Shown: positions 9,804-18,673 of the stretch, piece by piece
Position numbering within the stretch: position 1 is the stretch's first letter
Layout of the letters: the number at the start of each line of letters is the position of its first letter
Origin: Pseudoalteromonas galatheae
GTDB taxonomy: Bacteria; Pseudomonadota; Gammaproteobacteria; Enterobacterales; Alteromonadaceae
Length of the DNA stretch: 64,000 bases
Assembly: GCF_005886105.2 (NCBI RefSeq)
Contig: NZ_PNCO02000002.1
Coordinates: forward strand, 1,167,001 to 1,231,000
Direction: 5' to 3'
The notes under the pieces: model-generated
The model's database searches: none
What the model saw: only the letters and a program-made list of their open reading frames with translations
Told to the model about the DNA's origin: nothing
Program-made: the position numbers and the translations under genes

Positions 9804-10370
9804 ATGCATAAAATAGAAGACCTCATTGCTGTTTTTAATGGGCTATTCCTGCACACGCTCAACACTGAGTTGGTAGTGGGTGATGACGAACCTATCTATC
9901 TACCTGCAAATGGATCTTACCCTCATCATCGCATTATTTTTGCTCATGGCTTTTATGCCAGTGCTTTGCATGAAATTGCACATTGGCTTGTTGCGGGTGA
10001 AGCGCGTCGGCAACTCGAAGATTACGGCTACTGGTATTGTCCTGATGGACGAGATAAAGCGCAGCAACTCGAATTTGAAAAAGTTGAAGTGAAACCGCAG
10101 GCTATTGAGTGGGCGTTAAGCGTCGCTGCTGGTTTTTCATTTAATGTTTCCGTTGATAACCTTAACGGTGAGCAAACTTGCCGTTTTAGCTTTCAACAAC
10201 GGGTTCATCAGCAAGTGCTAGCGTTATTAGAAAGCGGGTTTAATACCAGAACGACTCAACTACTCAAGGCATTAAGTCATTTTTATAATACGCCTTGGCC
10301 TTTACGCCTGCAGCAATTTAACTGGGATATCCCGACAGAGCTAAGCATGGAGTTTAACAATGCAATTTAA
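9804..10370 (+). CDS. epmC: Elongation factor P hydroxylase EpmC (YfcM)
   Basis: About 188 residues. I chose the ATG at 9804 because GGCGG lies 6 nt upstream; an ATG at 9798 and a TTG at 9789 are in frame. The HEIAHW motif (in ALHEIAHWLVAGEARRQLEDYGYWY) is the metal-binding signature of the YfcM family, which hydroxylates the beta-lysylated lysine of elongation factor P. In E. coli yfcM neighbours yfcL near the fadIJ region, and both partners occur here too, so synteny supports the call. The 3' end overlaps the next gene by 11 bp. The EF-P gene and the EpmA/B genes are not in this window. Confidence 0.9.
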   Translation: MHKIEDLIAVFNGLFLHTLNTELVVGDDEPIYLPANGSYPHHRIIFAHGFYASALHEIAHWLVAGEARRQLEDYGYWYCPDGRDKAQQLEFEKVEVKPQAIEWALSVAAGFSFNVSVDNLNGEQTCRFSFQQRVHQQVLALLESGFNTRTTQLLKALSHFYNTPWPLRLQQFNWDIPTELSMEFNNAI

Positions 10371-11481
10371 GCTTGGACTTATCATCAACCCTTTAGCTGG
10401 GCTTGGTGGCAGCGTTGCACTAAAAGGTAGCGATGGCGCAGAAACAGCTCAACAAGCATTGGCGTTAGGTGCAGAGCCTCGCGCTAATCAGCGAGCAAAA
10501 ACGGCTTTAACACAACTGCTTCCATATCAAGAAAACATCGAAGTATTTACTGTTAACGGTGAGATGGGGGAGCGTACGGCAAAAGAGCTGGGTTTTAACA
10601 CCCAAGTGATTTACCACAGTCAAAGCACAGCAACTCGTCCTGAAGATACTGAGACGGCAGCGCAAATGATGCAACAGCTCGGTGTCGATTTGATTTTGTT
10701 TGCAGGTGGCGATGGTACCGCCCGTAACATTTGCCACGCCGTGGGTGATTCATGTCCTGTACTTGGGATCCCGGCGGGGTGCAAAATTCATAGTGGGGTA
10801 TACGCGATAACGCCAAAAGCAGCTGGTAGAGTCGTTGAACTTTTGGTTACCGGAGAGCTTGTCTCTATAGGTGAAGCCGATGTAATGGACATCGATGAAG
10901 CTGCATTTCGTGAAGGTACGGTGCGCGCCAAACGATTTGGTGAAATGCAAGTGCCGACCGAACTGAGATATGTGCAAGCGGTGAAAAACGGTGGCAAAGA
11001 AAGCGATGAACTGGTGTTGGCTGATATCGCTGCCTATGTAGTTGCCGAGATGGACGAAGATGAAACCTACATTATGGGGTCTGGTTCCACCGTTGCGGCT
11101 GTGATGGAAGAGATGGGGCTTGACAATACGCTACTCGGTGTTGATGTTGTAAGGGATCAAGCGCTGATCGCGCAAGATCAAACCGCGCAGCAATTGTTGT
11201 CGCTTGCTGATGATAAAACAAAGCTAGTGATCACATTAATTGGTGGTCAAGGACATATTTTTGGCCGCGGTAATCAGCAGCTAAGCCCTAACCTCATTAA
11301 AAAAGTCGGCAAAGATAATATTATCCTTATCGCCACAAAATCGAAATTAAAGGCCTTAAATGGTCGTCCTTTAATTGCGGATACCGGGGACGAACAACTT
11401 GATGAGTCCTTAGCTGGATTTATTAAGGTGATCACTGGATTCAATGACCATGTAATGTATGCCATAGGCCATCAAGAATAA
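10360..11481 (+). CDS. ATP-NAD kinase family protein (COG3199-type)
   Basis: A 373-residue protein with the NAD-kinase/diacylglycerol-kinase superfamily nucleotide-binding motif GGDGTARN (around residues 115-122) in LILFAGGDGTARNICHAV, followed by PAGCKIHSGVYA. It is longer than the housekeeping NadK and belongs to the group annotated as predicted polyphosphate- or ATP-dependent NAD kinases; its exact substrate is uncertain. The start overlaps epmC by 11 bp and yfcL follows 13 bp downstream, so the three genes form a tight operon. Insertion of a kinase-like gene between epmC and yfcL is common in Alteromonadales by my recollection. A sugar or lipid kinase role cannot be excluded. Confidence 0.8.
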   Translation: MQFKLGLIINPLAGLGGSVALKGSDGAETAQQALALGAEPRANQRAKTALTQLLPYQENIEVFTVNGEMGERTAKELGFNTQVIYHSQSTATRPEDTETAAQMMQQLGVDLILFAGGDGTARNICHAVGDSCPVLGIPAGCKIHSGVYAITPKAAGRVVELLVTGELVSIGEADVMDIDEAAFREGTVRAKRFGEMQVPTELRYVQAVKNGGKESDELVLADIAAYVVAEMDEDETYIMGSGSTVAAVMEEMGLDNTLLGVDVVRDQALIAQDQTAQQLLSLADDKTKLVITLIGGQGHIFGRGNQQLSPNLIKKVGKDNIILIATKSKLKALNGRPLIADTGDEQLDESLAGFIKVITGFNDHVMYAIGHQE

Positions 11482-11494
11482 TTTAGGAATAAAT

Positions 11495-11770
11495 ATGTCT
11501 TTAGTAGAATATGTAGAGAAAGCGCAGCAGTTTTTTGATGAGCTTGTTGATAGAGCGAGTGACGATGAGCTGTTTGCTGGCGGCTATTTACGCGGTCACT
11601 TCGACTTAGCGGTAGGCTATGCACAAGTAGAGGAAGCGGACCTTTCAATTGATGAGTTAAATGCCAAAGTTGAAAGCAGCCTAGTAAAAGCATACCGAAA
11701 TGGAGAGCTAAATGACGATGACAAAGCACATGTGGTCTCTATTTGGGAGCAGGTGCAAAATCTAAAATAA
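11495..11770 (+). CDS. yfcL: YfcL family protein
   Basis: A 91-residue acidic helical protein matching the YfcL family in length and pattern (SLVEYVEKAQQFFDELVDRASDDELFAGGYLRGHFDLAVG). No enzymatic motif is visible and the family function is unknown. AGGA lies 6 nt upstream of the ATG. It is the last gene of the epmC operon, matching the E. coli neighbourhood. Confidence 0.85.
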   Translation: MSLVEYVEKAQQFFDELVDRASDDELFAGGYLRGHFDLAVGYAQVEEADLSIDELNAKVESSLVKAYRNGELNDDDKAHVVSIWEQVQNLK

Positions 11771-11839
11771 CCGCACCTCGGCCGAGTGTAGCAGGTGCTA
11801 GAAGTCTAATTTCCATCTGCTACTCAGCCTCATTTGGCA

Positions 11840-13072
11840 TTACATCAAAAATCGCCAATATATAAATAACAGCGCAAAGCCCACTAAATAAACCAGCCCC
11901 AGTCCTGTTAGAGCCTTAGTATAAATTGGTTGACTGCGATAGATCTCACCTTTCACTAATCCTAAATTCATCCAAGCAAAGATAGGAGTAGTGACAAACG
12001 CTGAGCTCATGGCAAACATCAGCATACTTTTTAAGTCGGCCTTAAAAAATAGCACCACGGCCATACCGAGAGTCGCTTGCAGTAGCAGAATAAGCGTGTA
12101 ACTCTTTTTCGTTGTGTTAGGTCGCAACAGTTGAAGTGACTCATTGAGCACTCGGGAATAGCCGTCTAACACTGTGATTGTTGTCCCAAACATACACAAA
12201 AATGCGACGCCGGCAATTAACCATCTGGCCCACTCACCAATCGTGTTGGCATACATATCAATCAGCTGCTGTGAGAATGCGACGCCAGCAAGCTCCACGG
12301 GTTTATCTTGACCGTATTGCATTAGCATACCCAGTAAGCAAAAAACGACCGCCAGGCCCATCGTTACAAAATATCCTACTTTGAAATCCAGTAAAATTTG
12401 GCTACTTGTGAGTGGTTGTTTAGCCATCTTTGTTTTTAGCCAAGAGGAATTAATGGCTGAAATCTCGATTGGTGCGGGCATCCAACCCATTAAGGCAACT
12501 AAAAAGCCTAGTAGCGCAATGTCGTAGGGAGAAATCGGATTAGTTGGGGCTGGGTGAGCTGGTCCATTGTTAACCGCAATAGCAAGTGCCATGAGCGTGG
12601 AAATGGTCAAGATTATCATCACCCATTTGCTCGTTACATCGAGTATTTTGTAGTGCCCAACTAGCAAAATTGCCAAGCAGCTTGTTAAAAGTATAAAGCT
12701 TAACAGTTCAGTATCTATTGAAAATGGCAGCGAGTAACTTAAGAGGCTTGCAGTAAGTAATAGCACTCCTGCGGTATTTACGATGGCTGCGAAAATATTG
12801 AGCAGTACAAAAACTTTAAATCCAAAGCGGTAATGCGCGTGATAACCTTCGACAACAGTATGCTTAGAGTGGCTTGTGTACTCTACAGCATATTTAAAAA
12901 AGGGATACTTGAGCAAATTTACGACGACAACCAGCCAAATCAACTGACTACCAAACAGTGCTCCTGCTTGAGTGGATGAAACGAGGTGCGAGCCGCCTAT
13001 CGCAGCAGTTGCCATTAATATTCCAGGTCCAAATATAGCAAATTTATCTTTAAGAGATAGCAGCGCTGGCAA
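11840..13072 (-). CDS. Divergent Nramp-family transporter lacking the canonical metal site
   Basis: A 410-residue, roughly 11-helix membrane protein that aligns with Nramp/MntH transporters (GPGILMATAAIGGSHLVSSTQAGALFGSQL opening). Canonical Nramp proteins bind Mn/Fe through D-P-G-N in helix 1 and M-P-H in helix 6. Here the equivalent residues read G26-G-S-H29 and M198-P-A200, so the helix 1 Asp and Asn and the helix 6 His are gone. It therefore probably does not carry the usual Mn/Fe cargo by the usual mechanism. The nearest concept is the Nramp-related transporters with altered selectivity. It is monocistronic, with no Mur/Fur-like site that I can recognise. Confidence 0.8.
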   Translation of the reverse strand: MPALLSLKDKFAIFGPGILMATAAIGGSHLVSSTQAGALFGSQLIWLVVVVNLLKYPFFKYAVEYTSHSKHTVVEGYHAHYRFGFKVFVLLNIFAAIVNTAGVLLLTASLLSYSLPFSIDTELLSFILLTSCLAILLVGHYKILDVTSKWVMIILTISTLMALAIAVNNGPAHPAPTNPISPYDIALLGFLVALMGWMPAPIEISAINSSWLKTKMAKQPLTSSQILLDFKVGYFVTMGLAVVFCLLGMLMQYGQDKPVELAGVAFSQQLIDMYANTIGEWARWLIAGVAFLCMFGTTITVLDGYSRVLNESLQLLRPNTTKKSYTLILLLQATLGMAVVLFFKADLKSMLMFAMSSAFVTTPIFAWMNLGLVKGEIYRSQPIYTKALTGLGLVYLVGFALLFIYWRFLM

Positions 13073-13192
13073 TGTAAATTCCTTAAGTTATTGTTATTCT
13101 ATTGCCAATCAGTCTACGAAGTTTTAAGAATTGCCGCAATACCACGTCACAGCAAACTCAAAAGGTAGTGCGAGATTGCAATTATAGGCCTG

Positions 13193-14056
13193 CTAATTCG
13201 CTACTTCATCTAATTCTAGAAAGTACTCTTCTAAATCTTCTTTAATATCTTGGTAATCGTCTTCATCTAAATTCAAAACTCTTAACACATCGGCCTTCAT
13301 TAGATGCCAATCAGGTGCCGCAACAAAACGCTTATTGATATGAACAAAGTTTTCCGCCATTTTTAAAGCAGCAAAGGCCAACTTTTGTTCTTCATCTTTG
13401 CAGCTACTCAAAAATTCGGGATCATGGTGGCATAAAATCATCTGACAAATACTCTGTGGCAAATTCCAAGAGGCTGCAAGAAAGTAGCCGATAATGGCAT
13501 GGTTGGTTCCGTATTTTTCTTCTTCGTGGTCTACTAATAACTTGTCGTAGTCTTTGTTGGCTGCAATGAGCGTTTCCATATAATCTGGGTAATTTACCGC
13601 CATAGCAGCTATTCCCGCATCGTGAAATAGACCAAGTAAGTGCAAGTTTTCGATAGGGACACGTGATTTGAGTTTATTGCCAATCACCATGATGCTATCT
13701 GCGATGTCTGAAGCGTTATCCCAAAATCGCTCTAAACTAATACAGCATGTGCGTTGATGAAAGGTTTGTTTGAGCAAAAAGCCTGTTACCAAAGTACTGA
13801 CAGAATCTAGGCCAAGAAACACCACAGCCTGTTTTACATCCGTTACTGTTCTTGCCAAGCCGTATAAGGGCGAGTTGATTATTTTTAGCACCGCAGCTGA
13901 GGTACTGACATCATGAGCGATGATAGAAGCGATATCGTTCAGATCGGGATCTGATGTAGCAAGTGCTGCTTGCAATTCGCTTATCAGGGCAGGCTTGGGC
14001 GGTAAGTTGAAACCATGTTTGACGTCAGCTAATACTTTGTCATCTAGATCTATCAT
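13193..14056 (-). CDS. HDOD domain-containing protein
   Basis: A 287-residue protein consisting of an HDOD domain (about residues 18-215). It starts with the typical LPPKPALISELQAALATSDPDLNDIASIIAHDVSTSAAVLKIINSPLYGL and has the degenerate HD-type region HLLGLFHDAGIAAM. HDOD proteins are catalytically impaired relatives of HD-GYP/HD phosphohydrolases and usually act in signalling networks, often with c-di-GMP or chemotaxis proteins. The C-terminal 60 residues are acidic and helical. It is a single gene with no obvious partner nearby. The start at 14056 has the GGATGTGTAG stretch just upstream. Confidence 0.88.
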   Translation of the reverse strand: MIDLDDKVLADVKHGFNLPPKPALISELQAALATSDPDLNDIASIIAHDVSTSAAVLKIINSPLYGLARTVTDVKQAVVFLGLDSVSTLVTGFLLKQTFHQRTCCISLERFWDNASDIADSIMVIGNKLKSRVPIENLHLLGLFHDAGIAAMAVNYPDYMETLIAANKDYDKLLVDHEEEKYGTNHAIIGYFLAASWNLPQSICQMILCHHDPEFLSSCKDEEQKLAFAALKMAENFVHINKRFVAAPDWHLMKADVLRVLNLDEDDYQDIKEDLEEYFLELDEVAN

Positions 14057-14241
14057 CTACACATCCTTAATACTGGGTATATAAAAAGCATAGCTTAAAT
14101 TCTTGATTGAACACTGACTTGAGGTCGAAAATACCAAGTCGATTACTAATTCGGCAAAGTGCATCGTCAATGGGCACGTTTTCTTGCTTAACATGTAAAT
14201 ATTAAGTTATGGTTAAGCAATTTTTTTCTTAGGGCAATGGT

Positions 14242-15798
14242 ATGCACGAAACACAACAAGCGAACTCGCAAAATTCTGCGATCACCCGTTTTCTTAACGG
14301 GATAGAGCGGGTGGGGAATAAACTCCCCGATCCTGCAATCATTTTCTTATCAGCAATGTTGCTGATCTGGCTATTATCTTGGTTATTTTCAGGCGTAGAA
14401 TTTAGCGCTATCGATCCGAGAACCAATCAGGCGATTGTCGTCCACAATTTATTAGACCCAAATGCGCTTGCTGGGTTTATGGCGACGATGGTGAAAACCT
14501 TCACGGGGTTTGCGCCATTAGGCGTGGTGCTAGTTGCTATGCTAGGTGTGGGTGTCGCTGAACATTCTGGCTATATAAATACTGGCCTTAAAATCATGCT
14601 TAAACGCACGCCTCAGGCACTACTAACTCCTTCTATTATTCTTATCGCTATTGTAAGTCACACGGCGACAGATGCTGGGTATGTGTTAGTTATCCCACTT
14701 GCTGGTGTTATTTTCTATGCGATGGGAAGACATCCTCTTGCGGGTATTGCAGCGGCATTTGCTGGCGTAAGCGGTGGATTTAGTGCGAACTTTATTCCTT
14801 CAGGTATCGATCCGTTACTACAAAGCTTTACCCAAAGTGCGGCACAGATCATCGATCCAGAAATTGCGATTAACCCACTAAATAACTGGTTTTTCACTTC
14901 GGCATCGAGTCTATTCATTGTACTTTTAGGTTGGTATATCACTGATAAAATCATTGAGCCAAGACTAAAGGCGACAGAAGTTGACGGTGATACAGATAGC
15001 TTGCCTTCATTCGATGAGATCACCAGTAAAGAAAAAAAAGGCTTTGTGGTAGCGTCAACGGTGATGTTAGCAGGTATCGCGTTATTGGTTTATGCATCAA
15101 GCGGCGAAGACTCAGCACTACGCAGCCCGTCAGGTGCTTTAACTGACTTTAGTGCGCCGTTAATGCAATCTATTGTACCACTTATTTTTCTCCTGTTTTG
15201 GATCCCTGGTGCGGTGTACGGTTTTGTTGTCGGAACGTTCAAAACTTCAAAAGACATGATTGATGCCATGACTAAGGCTATGAATAGCATGTCTTACTAT
15301 ATTGTTATGGCATTTTTCTGTGCACTTTTCATCAGTGCTTTCAGTCACTCAAACTTGGGGGCACTGCTTGCCATTGAAGGTGCTCAAGTATTAAAAGCTT
15401 TGGCGCTTCCAAGCTATGTTACAGTGATTGGTATCATCTTTCTCACGGCATTTGTAAACCTATTTGTGGGGTCAAGCTCTGCAAAGTGGGCGTTATTGGG
15501 GCCAATTTTTGTTCCAATGTTAATGCAATTGGGTATCTCACCCGATTTGACACAAGCGGCTTATCGCGTTGGTGATTCTGGCTCAAATATCATCACTCCA
15601 CTTATGCCTTACTTCCCGCTAGTTGTGGTTTACTGCCAGAAATACGTTAAGTCTACAGGGATAGGTACATTGATAGCGATGATGTTGCCTTACTCGATTG
15701 CCTTTTTGATTGGTTGGAGCATCTTCTTATTGATCTACTGGATGCTTGGCGTTCCGCTAGGTCTACAAGCGAGTTATGCATATCCGGCTGGAATGTAG
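14242..15798 (+). CDS. AbgT family transporter
   Basis: A 518-residue polytopic membrane protein of the AbgT family (p-aminobenzoyl-glutamate importer in E. coli; some homologues are sulfonamide exporters). Family features are the N-terminal RFLNGIERVGNKLPDPAIIFL, the hairpin regions GVSGGFSANFIPSGIDPLLQ and FVGSSSAKWALLGPIFVPM, and RVGDSGSNIITPLMPYFP near residue 450. The length is typical. The gene stands alone, ends in a strong hairpin terminator, and is preceded by an A+T-rich 180-bp gap that must hold its promoter. Substrate and transport direction cannot be told from sequence. Confidence 0.9.
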   Translation: MHETQQANSQNSAITRFLNGIERVGNKLPDPAIIFLSAMLLIWLLSWLFSGVEFSAIDPRTNQAIVVHNLLDPNALAGFMATMVKTFTGFAPLGVVLVAMLGVGVAEHSGYINTGLKIMLKRTPQALLTPSIILIAIVSHTATDAGYVLVIPLAGVIFYAMGRHPLAGIAAAFAGVSGGFSANFIPSGIDPLLQSFTQSAAQIIDPEIAINPLNNWFFTSASSLFIVLLGWYITDKIIEPRLKATEVDGDTDSLPSFDEITSKEKKGFVVASTVMLAGIALLVYASSGEDSALRSPSGALTDFSAPLMQSIVPLIFLLFWIPGAVYGFVVGTFKTSKDMIDAMTKAMNSMSYYIVMAFFCALFISAFSHSNLGALLAIEGAQVLKALALPSYVTVIGIIFLTAFVNLFVGSSSAKWALLGPIFVPMLMQLGISPDLTQAAYRVGDSGSNIITPLMPYFPLVVVYCQKYVKSTGIGTLIAMMLPYSIAFLIGWSIFLLIYWMLGVPLGLQASYAYPAGM

Positions 15799-15867
15799 TT
15801 TGAGGAATGTAACTTCAGGGGATCCTTAAAATAATGAACTCCTGATCCAAACCTTAGATTAAGTAAT

Positions 15868-15902
15868 AAAAAGCGCTGTTCAGTGAAATAACAGCGCTTT
15901 TT
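15868..15902. terminator. Bidirectional intrinsic terminator between AbgT and DUF4336 genes
   Basis: A perfect 13-bp inverted repeat (AAAAAGCGCTGTT / AACAGCGCTTTTT) with a 9-nt loop lies between convergent genes. A and T runs at its two edges give a U tract in both directions. Confidence 0.88.
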
Positions 15903-15927
15903 ATATTTTGTTATTTTGTACTACACC

Positions 15928-16638
15928 TTACGCGGCTTTATTGATACCCAGCCAAGAAAATGAGCGATGTAAAAACGCCTCAGCAGCCTTTTCAATGCAT
16001 TCACCATGAGCAATAACAATATATTGAGGTTGCCAATCAGCCATCTTTGAAAAACAGGCTCGGGCCTGCTGCTTTCCGAATATAAATGAAGCTCGCCAGT
16101 CTATTGGGGTTTTACCATTGGGGCTAATCACCCCCGTGATTTTCGCAAGTACCTTTTTAAATCCAGAGAAGTGGTTTGGATGAAAGTTCTCAATCAAATC
16201 CGTCAAAATTAACGTACTAGTTTTTTTATGGAAGAAAACGACTTCTTCCATTACCGCGCTACCTTTAAAGATCAGCTGGTCAATATCATTTTGCCACTCT
16301 GGCTCGGCAGTGTCGTCCAGCTGGCGATGAAACTTAAGATCGGGGCGTTTTTTGTCGACACCTGGGGAAGCAAACAGAGTCGCCGTTGGGAACTTTTCCT
16401 GCCAATCACCCATAAATAGATGGTGTAGTTTATTTGGAGAAATTAGATATTTTACTTCGCCAAGTTGAGTTAATTCACAAAGCAGTCCATCCGTTAGTTT
16501 TCCGGGAGAGTGGACCCACAATTCGCCAGAAGAAAGCTTGATTATGGTACTTCGAGTGGTGTACGGCATACCAAAAAATGGTACGGCTGGGCCGTTGTAG
16601 ATCCAAATGTTATGACCAATAGAAATTAATTCGCTCAT
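15928..16638 (-). CDS. DUF4336 domain-containing protein (MBL-fold-like)
   Basis: A 236-residue protein of the DUF4336 family, which resembles metallo-beta-lactamase folds. It opens with ELISIGHNIWIYNGPAVPFFGMPYTTRSTIIKLSSGELWVHSP and carries the NKLHHLFMGDW segment, the TLILTDLIENFHP segment and a C-terminal VIAHGECIE. His and Asp residues at these positions could bind metal, but the canonical HxHxDH motif is absent. No signal peptide is seen, so it is probably cytoplasmic. It is a single gene next to the TetR gene and separated from it by about 140 bp; function unknown. Confidence 0.82.
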   Translation of the reverse strand: MSELISIGHNIWIYNGPAVPFFGMPYTTRSTIIKLSSGELWVHSPGKLTDGLLCELTQLGEVKYLISPNKLHHLFMGDWQEKFPTATLFASPGVDKKRPDLKFHRQLDDTAEPEWQNDIDQLIFKGSAVMEEVVFFHKKTSTLILTDLIENFHPNHFSGFKKVLAKITGVISPNGKTPIDWRASFIFGKQQARACFSKMADWQPQYIVIAHGECIEKAAEAFLHRSFSWLGINKAA

Positions 16639-16778
16639 CTGATTTCCTTACTCACTTTAGAATTAATGTAACTATATCAGGGAAATTTTTTGTTTGAAAT
16701 ATAATCAACTACAAGCTTGGATGAGATATATTTGCTTAATTGCGTTGGCCTATTATATCAATGCTTTTGGACGTAAGG

Positions 16779-17372
16779 TTAAGCCCCATATCTCGCCATA
16801 AAGAGTGCAACGCTTTGCTCTACAACAAAATCAGGTTTTTCCAAGTTTGTGAGGTCAAACCCATATAGCCGTGGATAAAAAATGAAAGACTTAAGTTGAT
16901 ATAAAAACTGTTGTGCTGCGAAAGCTTTATGTTCGATACAAAGTGCATTATTAGCAACGGCATCGGCTAAAAACTTTTCTAGATAACGCATACAGCCAAC
17001 TTTACTATTATTGAAATGTGCCGCCAACGTAGGGTCTTGTAATAATTCGATAAATGCCACGCGTGCTACTTTGATAAATGGTTCTGAGGTGAGGAGTCTG
17101 ACTTCCCGCGAAGCGATTTCTTGTAATTGGTTTGCAACAGGGATATCAGATCGATATTGATAAATATCACCTTGGTCAACTTGAAGCAGCATGTGTTCAA
17201 GTACACTATACAGCAGCAACTCCTTAGTCTCAAAGTGATTATAGATAGTTCGTTTAGACACTTCTGCGTGCTTTGCGATAAGATCCATACTGGTATTTTG
17301 AGCGCCATTTTGAGCAAATAACTGCTGGGCAGCCTCCAGAATTTGCAGCCTTTTTCTCTCTGATTGTTTCAT
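16779..17372 (-). CDS. TetR/AcrR family transcriptional regulator
   Basis: About 197 residues from the ATG at 17372; a GTG at 17417 would add 15 residues and is the alternative start. The N-terminal helix-turn-helix is typical: RLQILEAAQQLFAQNGAQNTSMDLIAKHAEVSKRTIYNHFETKELLLYSVLEHM, with the recognition helix at SKRTIYNHF. The C-terminal ligand-binding domain is helical. It is divergent from the MBL-fold hydrolase gene at 17511, and the gap between them holds three inverted repeats that are likely operators for itself and the hydrolase. The inducer is unknown. Confidence 0.9.
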   Translation of the reverse strand: MKQSERKRLQILEAAQQLFAQNGAQNTSMDLIAKHAEVSKRTIYNHFETKELLLYSVLEHMLLQVDQGDIYQYRSDIPVANQLQEIASREVRLLTSEPFIKVARVAFIELLQDPTLAAHFNNSKVGCMRYLEKFLADAVANNALCIEHKAFAAQQFLYQLKSFIFYPRLYGFDLTNLEKPDFVVEQSVALFMARYGA

Positions 17373-17417
17373 TTTTTCTATTACATACAAGGGAATATCT
17401 AAATGTTGATATCCCAC

Positions 17418-17436
17418 ATTCTAGCAAACCTAGAAT
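17418..17436. promoter_or_regulatory. Inverted repeat near the TetR start
   Basis: ATTCTAG-CAAAC-CTAGAAT, a perfect 7-bp inverted repeat with a 5-nt spacer, lies just upstream of the GTG at 17417. Its place suggests a regulator site or part of the tetR promoter region. It differs in sequence from the nested palindromes at 17472, so it may serve another protein. Confidence 0.4.
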
Positions 17437-17471
17437 ATATTACACTACTTAGTTTACTTTTTATTTTTGGT

Positions 17472-17492
17472 GTGTAGACTACACTGTGTAGT
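17472..17492. promoter_or_regulatory. Two overlapping palindromes, probable TetR operator
   Basis: GTGTAG-A-CTACAC (17472-17484) and ACTACAC-T-GTGTAGT (17478-17492) are both perfect palindromes and share seven bases, giving three alternating GTGTAG/CTACAC half-sites. They lie 18 bp before the hydrolase ATG, in the tetR/hydrolase divergent gap, as expected for an operator bound by TetR dimers side by side. Confidence 0.65.
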
Positions 17493-17510
17493 TTACCTTT
17501 TGGTGGTGAT

Positions 17511-18605
17511 ATGAAAAAACGAATATGGTTTGGATTGATTGTAGTCTTGTTGATAGGGGGAGGAGGAATTATGGCTTCTAGTTTAAATGCTGCGGTAAAG
17601 CAAAGCGGGTATTCATCGACTCAGTTTAGTAATGGTAAGTTTCATAATATTCACGAAACAAATAAAGCGAGTTTAGGTAAGACACTGGAAATTTTCTGGC
17701 GCTTTTTTACCGAACAGAAAGTCAATGCGGTGCCGAAGGTTAACATGCCAGTGGCTGCGCTCACCGAGGCGAATTTGAAGGCGCTTTCTGAAACGCAAAC
17801 TCATGTCATCAAGCTTGGACATTCATCGGTACTAGTAAAAGCGCAAGGGCAGTATTTGTTGATTGACCCTGTTTTTGCTGAACGAGCATCACCTTTTTCA
17901 TTTATTGGTCCAAAGCGTTTTCATCAGCCACCCATTACCATTGAGTCATTACCTAAAATTGATAAGGTGTTGATTTCACATAACCATTACGACCACCTAG
18001 ATAAGGAAAGTGTAAAGCGACTAGCAGATAGAGTGGGGGTATTTTATGTCCCTTTGGGTGTAGAAGGTGATTTGAAAAAGTGGGGGATCCCCAGCGAAAA
18101 AATAAAGCAGTTTGACTGGTGGCAATTTGAAGAAACCACTGAGTTAACAATTACCTTTACACCTACTCAGCATTTTTCTGGACGAGGACTTGGAGATGCA
18201 AATAAAACTCTTTGGGGAGCTTGGGCTATTCGCACAGTGGACAAAAATATCTTTTTTAGTGGAGACTCAGGTTATTTTCCTGGATTTAAGGAGATAGGTG
18301 AAAGACTTGGTCCATTTGATCTGACGCTCGTGGAAACCGGCGCCTATGATAAAGACTGGTCTGATATACACATGACACCAGAGCAAAGCGTACAGGCCCA
18401 TATAGATTTACGAGGAACGCATATGATCCCCATTCATAATGGTACTTTTGACTTAGCTTTTCACTCTTGGTTCGATCCGCTCGTTAGAGTCAAAGTTGCA
18501 GCTGAGCAAAATCAAGTGACGTTGGTAACGCCTGTTGTAGGTGAAGTGTTGACACTTTCAGAAACGCTACCAAGCCACAGCTGGTGGGAAACGCTAGTGC
18601 CTTAA
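17511..18605 (+). CDS. MBL-fold metal-dependent hydrolase, membrane-anchored
   Basis: A 364-residue protein with an N-terminal hydrophobic segment (residues 4-26, an anchor or signal peptide). A metallo-beta-lactamase fold of the UlaG/NAPE-phospholipase D-like type follows. The zinc motif HxHxDH is intact in LISHNHYDHLD, and further metal ligands are likely in TPTQHFSGRG, FFSGDSGYF and PIHNGTFDLAFH. The chemistry is hydrolysis, perhaps of a phosphodiester or lactone; the substrate is not determined. It is divergent from a TetR regulator and preceded by overlapping operator-like palindromes, so it is probably an inducible enzyme. A convergent hairpin follows it. Confidence 0.88.
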   Translation: MKKRIWFGLIVVLLIGGGGIMASSLNAAVKQSGYSSTQFSNGKFHNIHETNKASLGKTLEIFWRFFTEQKVNAVPKVNMPVAALTEANLKALSETQTHVIKLGHSSVLVKAQGQYLLIDPVFAERASPFSFIGPKRFHQPPITIESLPKIDKVLISHNHYDHLDKESVKRLADRVGVFYVPLGVEGDLKKWGIPSEKIKQFDWWQFEETTELTITFTPTQHFSGRGLGDANKTLWGAWAIRTVDKNIFFSGDSGYFPGFKEIGERLGPFDLTLVETGAYDKDWSDIHMTPEQSVQAHIDLRGTHMIPIHNGTFDLAFHSWFDPLVRVKVAAEQNQVTLVTPVVGEVLTLSETLPSHSWWETLVP

Positions 18606-18623
18606 TATTGGTATCGTAGTAAT

Positions 18624-18662
18624 TGAATAAGGGCTACCGTATTAGGCATACACCCTTATTCA
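18624..18662. terminator. Hairpin between convergent hydrolase and LysE genes
   Basis: TGAATAAGGG / CCCTTATTCA, a perfect 10-bp stem with a 19-nt loop, sits in the 68-bp gap between two convergent stop codons. No long T run follows, so it is a likely but not classical bidirectional terminator. Confidence 0.5.
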
Positions 18663-18673
18663 GTATTCTGGTG

